A DNA stretch of 64,000 bases, taken from assembly GCA_963210315.1 (NCBI GenBank), contig OY723262.1, positions 620,001 through 684,000 on the forward strand. Direction: 5' to 3'. This DNA is from Rhynchopus euleeides. Taxonomy: Eukaryota; Euglenozoa; Diplonemea; Diplonemida; Diplonemidae. The translations under genes were made by a program, and so were the position numbers. Each line of letters opens with the position of its first letter. Within the stretch, counting starts at the first letter, position 1. The notes under the pieces were generated by a model. It was not told where the DNA came from and made no database searches. It saw nothing but the letters and a program-made list of their open reading frames with translations. Below are positions 1 through 10,446 of the stretch, piece by piece.

Positions 1-1299
1 TGAGTAGCTTTTTGTGGGAGTGTCGGACGCACCGACAAATCGGCGCGTTGCGATCTCCGGTTCCGCAACACATCTCTGCAACCCGCCAACTCAGAAGCCT
101 GTAAAGAGCTGTGTTGGTTCGACGTGGAGCTTCAAGACTCCAAGACAGACAACCGACATGGGGGGGGGCGGAAGGGCATTCTTCACCCTGCCTCCTGGAG
201 TGTCGGTTTATCCTTGCCTTGACCCCCCCTATGTGCGTGTGTGGAGACAAGGTGTATCAGAAGAAACTAAACTACTCACTGAACGACTTAACGACGGGAA
301 AACATGGTGGGGGAACGAGGGGGTCCGCAACGTAAAAACACTACACACCACGAGCCGGTTCGTCACTCGTTGCGCTGTGCGTGATGGGGCGGCATCGACA
401 CCTCAGCCTAACACCGCTTCTATTCACAGACAGGCAGTATTACGCAGCACCATGCTAGGTGGTGTCTTGATTCTGAGAACGGGCATCGGCACACTATAAG
501 CCACATGTTCCCACTGGCTTCTTCACGTTGACAAGCAATATTGTGCTGTGGCAGAGAAACCGGGTGGGTGGCGGTGGTGGGAAATGCAACTCGGAGGGGG
601 GAGCTGCGTGCAGACACTCATGGGGGAGTGCGGAATGACAAACGAGAACGGCGGGGTTTCCGTGGATCGCACGCAAAAGAAGGAGAACACACCCCACATC
701 CACATCCTTTTCCGAAACAACACTTTCCACCGATCGCACAAAACACGCAGGCAAAGAAATGGCCGGGAGGTGTTGTGCGTGACTGCCAGGCGCAAGAGAC
801 TGCGGCATGACGGCAATCGCTCCCGCACCTCCCCGCGCCGTTGCATTTCCACCTGGCAAGTTGGAAGATGCCAAGTGGTGACGAGGAGTCACAAGAAGAT
901 ACACAGACTGAGAGAGAACGACAGAACCATCGCAGCCTCACAAAGCCAAAGGGGCAGAGGGGCAAACACAGCAAACCCAGCCGGCAAATTCTGTAGAGCC
1001 CGCAAACCCTCCCGGGTGAGATGCCCTGTCCCGTGAAGAACAGAAACAGAATAGGCAGCAGACCCTGGCACAGTGCTGGCACACGCAGAGAGATAAAGGG
1101 GAGCTGCCCGGAAGTGTCACTTCAGGGCATCCTGACACATGATGCACTGAGGACGACCTTCACTGATTAACGACACGGCAACCGGACAGCGTGCGCACCG
1201 GCTAGTGTGCACACTGCGCCCAGGCGGTGACAGGCAAGACAGGGGTGCAGGGCTGGGGAGGTTTCGGTCGGTGTGGGGTGGACCGTGTATGTACCCTCT
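1..1299. other. Non-coding stretch downstream of the CEP164-like gene
   Basis: No convincing gene seen. Open frames here overlap one another on both strands, are short, and lack recognisable motifs. The right part (about 1100-1299) would hold the 3' UTR of the minus-strand CEP164-like gene. No repeat with clear termini was found. Confidence 0.5.
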
Positions 1300-4200
1300 C
1301 TACCAGCACTGGATGGTGCGATCAGGCATAGGCTTCTCCATGAGCCACGAGGCCCAGTGGATGTTCGGCACGCGCGAGGGTCGCGTGGACTTCTGCTTGT
1401 GGTCGGAGGTGCTGCCACGGTGCTCGATGTGTGACACTTTGTCTGACAGCCTGCGCACCTCTGCTGTGAGTGAAGAGATGGCTCTGATGATCTGCGGGTC
1501 CGCTGCGTAGCGCCGCGGCGCCCTGTGGGTGTGGCCCCGGGGGTGTGTCGGGAGGGACGGCGTGAAGGAGGCGAGGCTTGTCGTGTCCGACGCATCTGTC
1601 CAGTCGCCGTGCGACCGCATGACACGCTGCTTCAGATAGAACTCCTTGTCCTTCAGAGCCTTCACCTCATTGTTGAGCGCCTGGGCCTGCCGTTCCAGCT
1701 CCTTCCGTGCACGCACAAGCACCATCGCATCCGTACTATCACCCTTCTTGCGCACCACCGCCGCATCCGTCTCCCACTTCGCACGCAGTGTCTGCAGAGC
1801 CGCCTGTGATGAGGGATAAAGGGGATGCAGCAGGGTTACACCGAGACACCGGGTGGGGTGGGGAACACACATGCAGAGAAGCCCACCTTATCGCACACGC
1901 GACCCCCCCATGCTGAAGCAGCACCGGCATACCTGGCGTTTCCGCAGCGCCCGCTTCTGCTCCTTGAGGAAGTCACGCGCCTGGCGCTCGGCACCGCCAT
2001 TCTTCGCGAACGGGTCGAAGTGGCCCTTCCCTCCATCACGCTGCGCATACACCCGCGCATCCTCATAGCTGTCGGACTCGCTGTCGGACGGGGTCGGCAT
2101 CCGCTCTGTCCGCCGCCGCATCTGCGCCAGCATCGCCTCCCTCTGCGTGGCATCTTCATGCGCCTGCGCCTGCGCCCTGTCGTGCAGCTGCCGCTGCTTC
2201 AGCTCCCCTATGGCCGCCTGATGCGACAGCCTCTCATCTGCAATCCGCTTCTCGCTCTCCCTCCGCAACGCCTCCAGCTCACGCGCATGCTCCGCCTTCA
2301 CCGCCGCAATCTCCGCACTGTGCTTCGCCCTCAGATCCGCCGCCACCTCAGGCCCCTCCGCGCTCTCCACCACACACATCGAGGCCAGCTCCGCAGCGTG
2401 CTCCCTCTCCAGCGCCGCCACACGCTCCTTATGCCGCAGTGCCGCCTCCGTCAGCGTCGCTTTGTGCTGCAGGTCGCTCTTCTCCCGCAGCTGCGCCACA
2501 CCCTCCTCCGCCTTCACACGCCGCCGCTCCAACTCCGCAGCCATATCCTCCTGCGCGCGCGCCACAGCCTGGGTGTCCCCACCATCCGCACCCTCCAGCT
2601 GTGTGGCCTGCAGCAGCTGCATGCGGCTCCTCATGTCGGACACGATGGAGTCGCGGTCTGCTTCCTCCTGCATCCGCGCCTCCTCTTCCAGCTGCCGCAC
2701 CTTGGCGTCAAGCTCCTGCTGGAGGCGCGCCCTGTGCTCCACCAGCTGCGCGTCGCACGCAGCCTCCTCCGCATGCATCTGCTCGGCACTCAGCTCGCGC
2801 AGCGCCTCCGCGCGCCGCACCTCGTCTGCACGCGACAGGCTCTGCATCTCTGCCTCAGTCTGCTCCTCCTGCGCCGCCTTCGCGCTAGCGAGGCGGCGCT
2901 GGCTCTCCCCCACCATAGCCTCCAGGGCATCGTCGGTGTCACGCTGCAGCCGCCTCTGCTCCTCCTCCAGCCTCTCGTGGAACTGCTGCACCAGCTCCGC
3001 GCGGTGCCGCTCCGTCTCCTCCTGGATGCCCTGCCGCATCTGCTCCATCGCCTCCCCGTGCCGCCGCTCCTCCTCCTCCAGCTCCTGCCGGTGCTGCACG
3101 CGGCCCCTCTCCAGCATCACCGCAGACTCCTCCTCCAGCTGCCGCTGCAGCGCCGCCCGCCGCTCCTCCAACTCCTCCTTCTCGCTCCCGAGCTGCTCCC
3201 GCAGGGCCTGCTTCTCCGCGTCGTACCGCCCCTTCGCCTCGCTGTACTCCGCCTCCAGCTCCTCCGTCAGGCGCTGCACCTGCGACGCCGCGCTCTGCGC
3301 GCGGGACGCCGACACCTCCGTGAGCCTCGCCTGCTCCGCCTCCAGCGTGTCGATCACATCGCGCAGCTCCTTCTGCCGCTTCGCCAGCTCCTCCTCCAGG
3401 TTCTCCTGCCGGGTCACCAGACACTTCCGCTTCTCCTCCGCCTCCACACGGACTCGCTCCTCCTCCTGCGCATGCCCTGCACGCAGCTGCCGCATCGCCT
3501 CGTCGTGGTCATCCCTAACCTTGGTGATGGCCTCCTCAGAGGCAGACGAGAGTTTGTCCAGCTCTGCCTTGTGCTGCTGTGCCAGCTGTTCCATCTCGTC
3601 GTTGCTTGCGAGGGCTGCCTCAGCGGCCTGCGTGTCCTCCTGCAGCTTCTCGATCTCCCGCTTCTGCGCGGCGACCGCATCCTGCTGCGTCTCGACCTCC
3701 CTCCGCCTGGCCTCCACCTCGGCCTCCCTCCCGCGCGTCTCCTCCTGCAGCCGCGCCAGCTCCCTCCGCTTCCCCTCCAGCTCCGCCTGCTCGGCGCGGC
3801 ACCCGCGCTGCTGCTCCTCCAGCTCGGCCTGCCTCTCCTGCATCTCCGCCTCGTGCTCCCTGCGGAGTCGCTCCAGCATGCGCTCCCCCCGCTGCTCCAG
3901 GTCCTCCAGGCTCTCCCTGTGCGCCTCCTCAATGCGGCTGCGCTTCTCCTCGATGGCTGCCTCCTTCTCACGCTTCCAGCTTTCGAAGTCCTCCATAAGC
4001 TCCTTCTCAAACCGCCTCCGGTTTGCGGTGTTCTGCTCGTCCAGCTCGCGCTCCCACTCCAGCTGCACCTGGGAGTTCTTCCGGCGGGCTGTGTTGCGCT
4101 GCTGCTCCAACTCCATCTCGAGGTCCTGCAGCTCCTGCTCGTGCTGGCTTTTCATCCGCTTCTGCATCTGCTCGTGGTTGCGGCGCTCCTCATCCGCAAT

Positions 4201-5088
4201 CTTCTCGTGCTCTTTGCGGAGCTGGTCCAGCTCCTTCTGCCCGTCGTCAACAGGGCTGCCGAAGGGGCTCTTCGCTTGCACATCCTCCATCCCGCCTGCC
4301 GCCCTCCCGAGGGGCATGCGAGTGAGGCTGTTCGCTGCGAGAGGTTTCGCCTCCTCGCTGCCGCCGCCGAGGCGCGGCAGGGCCTGGCGGCCCAACGCCG
4401 CAGCGGAGACGGCTTCCTCCTCGGCTGGCAGGCCGAGGCTCTTGAGGGGTGCCTTGCTCAGGCCGCCCCCCCCCAGGGGGAGGCTGCCGAATTTGCCGCC
4501 CTTCTTGACTGGCTCCACGACATTCTCCTTGCTGTTGCGCCGCTCGAGTGTTTCGTTGAGTGCCTGGGAGAGGGCGTCGGGGAGGCCTGCCTTGCCGACC
4601 TTGCCTGGCTTTGCGGATCCCTTGCGCTGCTTCTCCGCCTGCTTCAGCACCTTTGCGATGCCCAGTGCCTCGTAGACCTCGTCATCCGCCTTCTGTTTGA
4701 AGGGCTTCCCTTCGCGCCGGCGCTGCGCCTGTTCGTTGTAGAGTTTCTTGAATTTGGCATCAAGGGGGTGGTCCCACGTGGAGTCGCCTGTTCGGAAGTT
4801 GAAGTAGTATGTGTCCTCCTCCTCCTTGCCCCCGTTTGGCTTGGTGCGGCAGGGGCGCCAATCCTCAGGCATCGGCGCGCGGAGGCCCTCGCGTGCGATC
4901 CACATCAGAGGCTCGTCGGCAACAGGGTCCATCCCGAGCCATTCTGCATACTCTCGCAGCTCCTGGACAGAGGGCTCATAGTCAGGATCGTACTGCCCAT
5001 CCAGCACCTCGCTGGCAACACCGTCGTCGCTGTAGAATACACTGCTGGCTTCAGGGATAACGACGCCATCATCTTTCTTGCGTGTCAT
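1300..5088 (-). CDS. CEP164: CEP164-like centriolar distal appendage protein (WW domain plus long coiled coil)
   Basis: Two exons, 1933-5088 and 1300-1803, flank a 129-base intron (1804-1932) starting GTATGCC and ending CACAG; both exons are phase 0 and give 1219 residues. CEP164 sits on distal appendages of mother centrioles/basal bodies and is needed for ciliogenesis. The first ~120 residues follow the CEP164 N-terminus: an acidic start, then YEPSVQELREYAEWLGMDP, LMWIAREGL, and a WW domain at about 74-110 with W77, a YYFNF strand and W105/P108 in TWDHP. From about residue 290 to 1030 it is almost continuous heptad coiled coil rich in E, R, Q and A. The exon-2 tail is charged and Ser/Thr-rich. 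I chose ATG 5088 because homology begins just after it, although the frame stays open further upstream. The family call rests on the N-terminal block; the coiled coil alone would not be diagnostic. Confidence 0.88.
1804..1932 (-). other. Spliceosomal intron in the CEP164-like gene
   Basis: On the minus strand the donor is CGCCAG|GTATGCCGG and the acceptor is CATCACAG|GCGGCT. Removing 129 bases joins two phase-0 exons; without splicing the upstream frame stops soon after the donor. It is one of six introns inferred in the window, all with GTATG donors and CAG acceptors. Confidence 0.85.
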
Positions 5089-5720
5089 GGTGGGGAGGCA
5101 CAACAGCCCACCGCCTGGAGGGTGCTGTGGTGGGTGAGTGGGGCATGCAACGTGGAGTGTGAAGGCCCATGTGCTCTGCCATGACTGATGTGGTACCAAA
5201 CGTGTCTGATGCGACACCGCCTTGATGGATGCTGTGCAGCCCGAAGCCTTACCAGATCCTCGGTTCTCGGCTGTCGTGATGTGACTTGCCTGCGTGTGTG
5301 GAACATGGCGTTCGTCGGGCAAGGCAGGGTTGCTTGGGGTGCCCTTTCTGTGCTCGGATCGCTACAACTCTGTCCGGGGAGGGGTGGTGGTGGGGAGGGG
5401 GTGAGGGTGAGGGTGGGGCTTCCGAGCAGCTTGCTTCCGAGCAACGTACTTCCTAGGAGAGAGGGTCGGTCAGGGGCATACCTCACATAACGAGAACAGG
5501 ACCACCAGGGAGGGGAGGGGGGCTTGGCGCTTCGGAAGGCAGACCTTTGCTGCGCACAAACCACGTATGCATCCCCCACCCTGTGTCATCTACACAACAC
5601 CTATCACTCTCTTACTCGACACACTCCCGCCAGTCTCTATCGCAGTGGTGAAAATCACTGCGAATCGCGGTTTGGGAACGTCGGTCAAGCTGTGCGTGTC
5701 TCCCTTTCTCATTCTTCAAA
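5089..5720. repeat. Upstream flank of the CEP164-like gene, first copy of a segmental duplication
   Basis: This sequence is repeated almost unchanged at about 8421-9055, a shift of 3332 bases, and continues the duplication that includes the gene's 5' part. Stretches of hundreds of bases are identical, so the duplication is recent. It presumably carries the promoter of the CEP164-like gene; no core promoter element could be assigned. Confidence 0.85.
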
Positions 5721-7350
5721 ATGTTGTCGCTGGCAGGGGTCAAAAATGGCAGGAAATCTGTAAAAAATGGCCACTGGGGGGGCGGGGGGGTGCCAATGCC
5801 CTCGAGACCACATCCGGAGGTGCGGTATGGTTTTTGTGGGTGACTAGCGGGTGACAGAGGGGTGTAGATGGTCGGAAATGGGCGAAAACCTGAAAAAATG
5901 GCTAGATTACGGATTTGGGGGGGTAGTGAAATCGAACTTGAAGGGAGCACAAGAATGATCACCCTTCACTCGTTATGCAGGTTGTGTCTGAAATCCAGTG
6001 TTTTTTCCGGCCTGTGTTGTGTTGTTGTACTGTGTGGGCAACTAGGCTGTGATGGTATGCAAAAACGTTCATTGGTTCCATGTTCAAACGTCAAGGCACT
6101 CATCTGTGGAAATGTGCGTAACAAATGGGGGGGTGGGGGCTTATGGACACACCCATACTCCCTTTTTCGCTTTACAGTAGGAACCCCTTTGTCAAGCAAT
6201 TTCTGTACTTCAGTGAAACGAAACCAAAAAAGAAGGCTCCGAGCGGAGATCAGCTGGCGATACAGAAGGAGAGCGGCGGCAAAAGGTATTCCCACGGCGG
6301 GGGGGATGCGGGGGGTGGGGAGGGCCTTGTCATACTTGCTTGCGAAACAGCAACAGGAAAAAGAAGGGCCCGGCTCTGCTTGTGTAACGTAAAAAAGAGA
6401 GGCAACGGCATCTTGGCTTCCACCCCTCGATGTGCAGAACTGTGTGTATTTTCCCATTTTCTTGGGGGGTAAAATCAAAAGGACCAATCCCTCAGGGGAA
6501 GCAAAGACCCATCGGTACCTCCTGGGGGTTTACTGTCAAGGGCCAACCCCACCTTGCTTGTGTTGCGGATCTTTCTGTCCTCAACACCCTTTCCCACACA
6601 GAAGGTTGTTCCAACCTATTGACAGACATATTTCGGCGTGATGGACATCGTCTTCACAACCATCAATATGCTACACATGCGTTGGCATACACCTGAGACC
6701 TCATAAGCGATGGGACATATCGAGAAGCCAGGCGGTCCGTGGATTATCGCCCGTTGCCGCCTGGCTCGATCGATATTGAGGACATGCAGGTGTCCATAGA
6801 GAAGGCTTGTCATCACTCCGGCTCGATAGGCCACCTCATCCCATCGCAGTCTCGCACAGAGCGAACTCTGTGATGGCGAAGCAGGAGGTGCAGGGTGCCC
6901 CCGTTCATTCATCGGGCTTGAGGAGGGGGCAGAGCTGGGTCCAGTCGAGCGTAGGGAGCATGACCGGGTCTACTCTCTCCGAGTGGTCCACTGTTGTCGG
7001 CGGAGGAGTGCCATTCTCCGCGCGTCGACATGGAGGAGCCGTCGGCTGGACAGGCTCGTCGGCAGATTACCTACGTAGGAGTTCGGGTAGTCTGACAGTA
7101 CCACGTTGAGTCGTTCGGACAGGTCTGTTCGCCCAGGGGTTGACTCACACACCACTGCCCGGGTCCCGCGCAAGCGCCTCAGAGACAGCAAGACGCCCCC
7201 ACTGGGTACGAACCATCAACGGCGACAGCTTCGCCATGTCACGTCAGGGGTGATGCGATGTCTTCTTCACCTTCTGATTCCCATAGTGGCGGTGATTCGT
7301 ACTGTATCGCTTCTCGGCAAGGTGGCTAGGTTCCTGCGACAGAGTCAGTG
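5721..7350. other. Intergenic region between the CEP164-like gene and its partial copy
   Basis: No supported gene. About 5721-6165 is present only in this copy of the duplication; it is G-run-rich and looks like an insertion. About 6165-6440 again matches the second copy (about 9105-9415), around the phrase CAGCAATTTCTGTACTTCAG. About 6440-7350 holds no clear gene or repeat. Confidence 0.5.
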
Positions 7351-8420
7351 GGTGGCCCAGATGGACTCTGTGATGAGCTTGTAGTGCCCCTGGTGGCCCT
7401 CCTTCCCCACCTCCAGGGCCAAGGCCAACACAGGGTCTGCGATGCCCCCCGCTGATCCAGGTCCTCCAGGCTCTCCCTGTGCGCCTCCTCAATGCGGCTG
7501 CGCTTCTCCTCGATGGCTGCCTCCTTCTCACGCTTCCAGCTTTCGAAGTCCTCCATAAGCTCCTTCTCAAACCGCCTCCGGTTTGCGGTGTTCTGCTCGT
7601 CCAGCTCGCGCTCCCACTCCAGCTGCACCTGGGAGTTCTTCCGGCGGGCTGTGTTGCGCTGCTGCTCCAACTCCATCTCGAGGTCCTGCAGCTCCTGCTC
7701 GTGCTGGCTTTTCATCCGCTTCTGCATCTGCTCGTGGTTGCGGCGCTCCTCATCCGCAATCCTCTCGTGCTCTTTGCGGAGCTGGTCCAGCTCCTTCTGC
7801 CCGTCGTCAACAGAGCTGCCGAATTTGCCGCCCTTCTTGGCTGGTTCCACGACATTCTCCTTGCTGTTGCGCCGCTCGAGTGTTTCGTTGAGTGCCTGGG
7901 AGAGGGCGTCGGGGAGGCCTGCCTTGCCGACCTTGCCTGGCTTTGCGGATCCCTTGCGCTGCTTCTCTGCCTGCTTCAGCGCCTTTGCGATGCCCAGTGC
8001 CTCGTAGACCTCGTCATCCGCCTTCTGTTTGAAGGGCTTCCCTTCGCGCCGGCGCTGCGCCTGTTCGTTGTAGAGTTTCTTGAATTTCGCATCAAGGGGG
8101 TGGTCCCACGTGGAGTCGCCTGTTCGGAAGTTGAAGTAGTATGTGTCCTCCTCCTCCTTGCCCCCGTTTGGCTTGGTGCGGCAGGGGCGCCAATCCTCAG
8201 GCATCGGCGCGCAGAGGCCCTCGCGTGCGATCCACATCAGAGGCTCGTCGGCAACAGGGTCCATCCCGAGCCATTCTGCATACTCTCGCAGATCCTGGAC
8301 AGATGGCTCATAGTCAGGATCGTACTGCCCATCCAGCACCTCGCTGGCAACACCGTCGTCGCTGTAGAATACACTGCTGGCTTCAGGGATAACGCCACCA
8401 TCATCTTTCTTGCGTGTCAT
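7351..8420 (-). pseudogene. Truncated CEP164-like copy fused to a GH51 gene fragment
   Basis: From ATG 8420 down to about 7450 this repeats the N-terminal third of the CEP164-like gene nearly identically, including the WW domain, but lacks about 70 codons (the Gly/Pro/Ala-rich segment after KGGKFG). At about 7447 the match switches to an inexact copy of the arabinofuranosidase gene (7351-7447 resembles 11277-11396). The join lies at a short shared GGGGCATCGCAG-like sequence. The GH51 piece has lost about 20 bases that contain the catalytic-acid codons (VGNEE) and is read in a different frame, ending at a stop near 7326. The N-terminal ~320 codons are open, so a truncated WW protein could still be made from the duplicated promoter. 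I call it a chimeric pseudogene. Confidence 0.85.
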
Positions 8421-9055
8421 GGTGGGGAGGCACAACAGCCCACCGCCTGTAGGGTGCTGTGGTGGGTGAGTGGGGCATGCAGCGTGGAGTGTGAAGGCCC
8501 ATCTGCTCTGCCATGACTGATGTGGTACCAAACGTGTCTGATGCGACACCGCCTTGATGGATGCTGTGCAGCCCGAAGCCTTACCAGATCCTCGGTTCTC
8601 GGCTGTCGTGATGTGACTTGCCTGCGTGTGTGGAACATGGCGTTCGTCGGGCAAGGCAGGGTTGCTTGGGGTGCCCTTTCTGTGCTCGGATCGCTACAAC
8701 TCTGTCCGGGGAGGGGTGGTGGTGGGGAGGGGGTGAGGGTGAGGGTGGGGCTTCCGAGCAGCTTGCTTCCGAGCAACGTACTTCCTAGGAGAGAGGGTCG
8801 GTCAGGGGCATACCTCACATAACGAGAACAGGACCACCAGGGAGGGGAGGGGGGCTTGGCGCTTCGGAAGGCAGATCTTTGCTGCGCACAAACCACGTAT
8901 GCATCCCCCACCCTGCGTCATCTACACAACACCTATCACTCTCTTACTTGACACACTCCCGCCAGTCTTTATCGCAGTGTTGCATGAAAACCACACTGCG
9001 AATCGCGGTTTGGGAACGTCGGTCAAGCTGTGCGTGTCTCCTTTTCCCATTCTTC
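8421..9055. repeat. Second copy of the CEP164-like upstream flank
   Basis: Nearly identical to 5089-5720, so the chimeric copy kept the full proximal upstream region of the parent gene. The match breaks near 9055, where copy 1 carries an extra ~440 bases, and resumes at about 9105-9415. Confidence 0.85.
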
Positions 9056-10446
9056 AAAACGTTATTGTGCCACAAAAAAATGCGGCAAACTTTTATACAT
9101 GTTCGTGCTCCCTTTTTCGCCTTGCAGTAGAAAACCCTTTGTCCAGCAATTTCTGTACTTCAGTGAAACAAAACCAAAAAAGGAGGCTCCGAGCGGAGAT
9201 CAGATGGCGATATCCAAAAATACCTGAAAGCCAGACCTTACAGAAGGAGAGCGGCGGCAAAAGGTATTCCCACGGCGGGGGATGCGGGGTGGGGAGGGCC
9301 TTGTCATACTTGCTTGCGAAACAGCAATAGGAAAAAGAAGGGCCCGGCTCTGCTTGTGTAACGTAAAAAAGAGAGGCAACGGCATCTTGGCTTCCACCCC
9401 TCGATGTGCAGAACTGTGTTCGTCCGGACACGACAAGGCGTTTGGCAGGGAGTTTGCTTTCCTTCCCTCGTGCAACGGCCCTGCCCCCCTGCTCTGCTGA
9501 GAATGCAAAAGTAACCTTGAAAAGTGACCTTGAACCCAGACAACCTGGCACCTGCTTGACGACACCGCACCTCTACACAAGTAGGGCAATTGATTTTGAG
9601 CGTGTGGGGGCCCTCCCTACCAGGTGTGACTGAGTGAGAAGAAGTGAGCACCAGCCCACTTCCCCCCACTGACTGACGAGCTGTGACGAGCTGTGACTGG
9701 TAGCGAGGGCTCCCTGTGTACTTTCATATATTTTTTTGGGGGGGTCAATCCCTTCACGGGATGCAGCCCAAGCAAAGACGCACCGGAAACTCCTGGGGTT
9801 TTATTCTTGCGAGAACAAGCTGGGATAATTGGGATCTTGCCGAGCGGGAGCAGATGGCTGAGGGGCGGCTCAAGGCCCTCAGCAGGGGCCGAGGGGATGA
9901 GGAGCACTCAGCGATGGGTCCGGCGTCACTACGTCCTACGCTACTACAAATGTGGGGCACGACAGGGGCACTCTGTCAGACTGTGCAAGCGTGTTGACGT
10001 AGCTCTGTTCTTGCTGTTTGGAGAGGGGAAATTGTCACAAAAAAAAAGAATGGGGCGTTGCTTGTGCGCCAAACCCGGTAAAAAAGAGGGGGGAGAGAAG
10101 AGAAATCGAACACACCAGCCACACTAATGCACACGGCACAATATTCTGAGTGTGGTGACACGCACCTCGACCTGTGCAGAAGTGAGATGTGACTCTCCTT
10201 GCAACAGGCACTGACAGGACCACACTGCCTGCTGCCTCTTGTATTCCATATATCCTCGGTCTTTGCCTTGGTGTGAAGAGGAAAAGCCTTCGATGACCTG
10301 GCGAAAATCGATGTGATGGAAAGAGCGGGGCTGCAAAGCAACGCTTCGCACCCCACCAGTGATCCAGACGTGAGGGGTGCAGAACCAGGTCTGCGAACAC
10401 ACAGCTGGTGCGTGGAACAGCTGGCAGCAAGACCTGCCGCCTACAC
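9056..10446. other. Intergenic region downstream of the GH51 gene
   Basis: The first ~360 bases complete the segmental duplication. The rest contains only overlapping short frames. A plus-strand frame at about 9693-10127 includes a C-x2-C...H-like stretch (YYKCGARQGHSVRLC) that may be an eroded zinc-knuckle remnant, which is weak evidence. No gene is called. Confidence 0.4.

Noticed and set aside
1825..5184. Very long plus-strand open frame opposite the CEP164-like gene
   Set aside because: It is a Leu/Arg-rich mirror of the coiled-coil codons on the other strand; the minus strand carries the WW domain, homology and splice sites.
5085..8911. Possibility that the repeated CEP164-like flanks are long terminal repeats
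   Set aside because: They are direct copies including coding sequence, lack TG...CA ends and a primer-binding site, and no gag-pol lies between them; a segmental duplication explains them.
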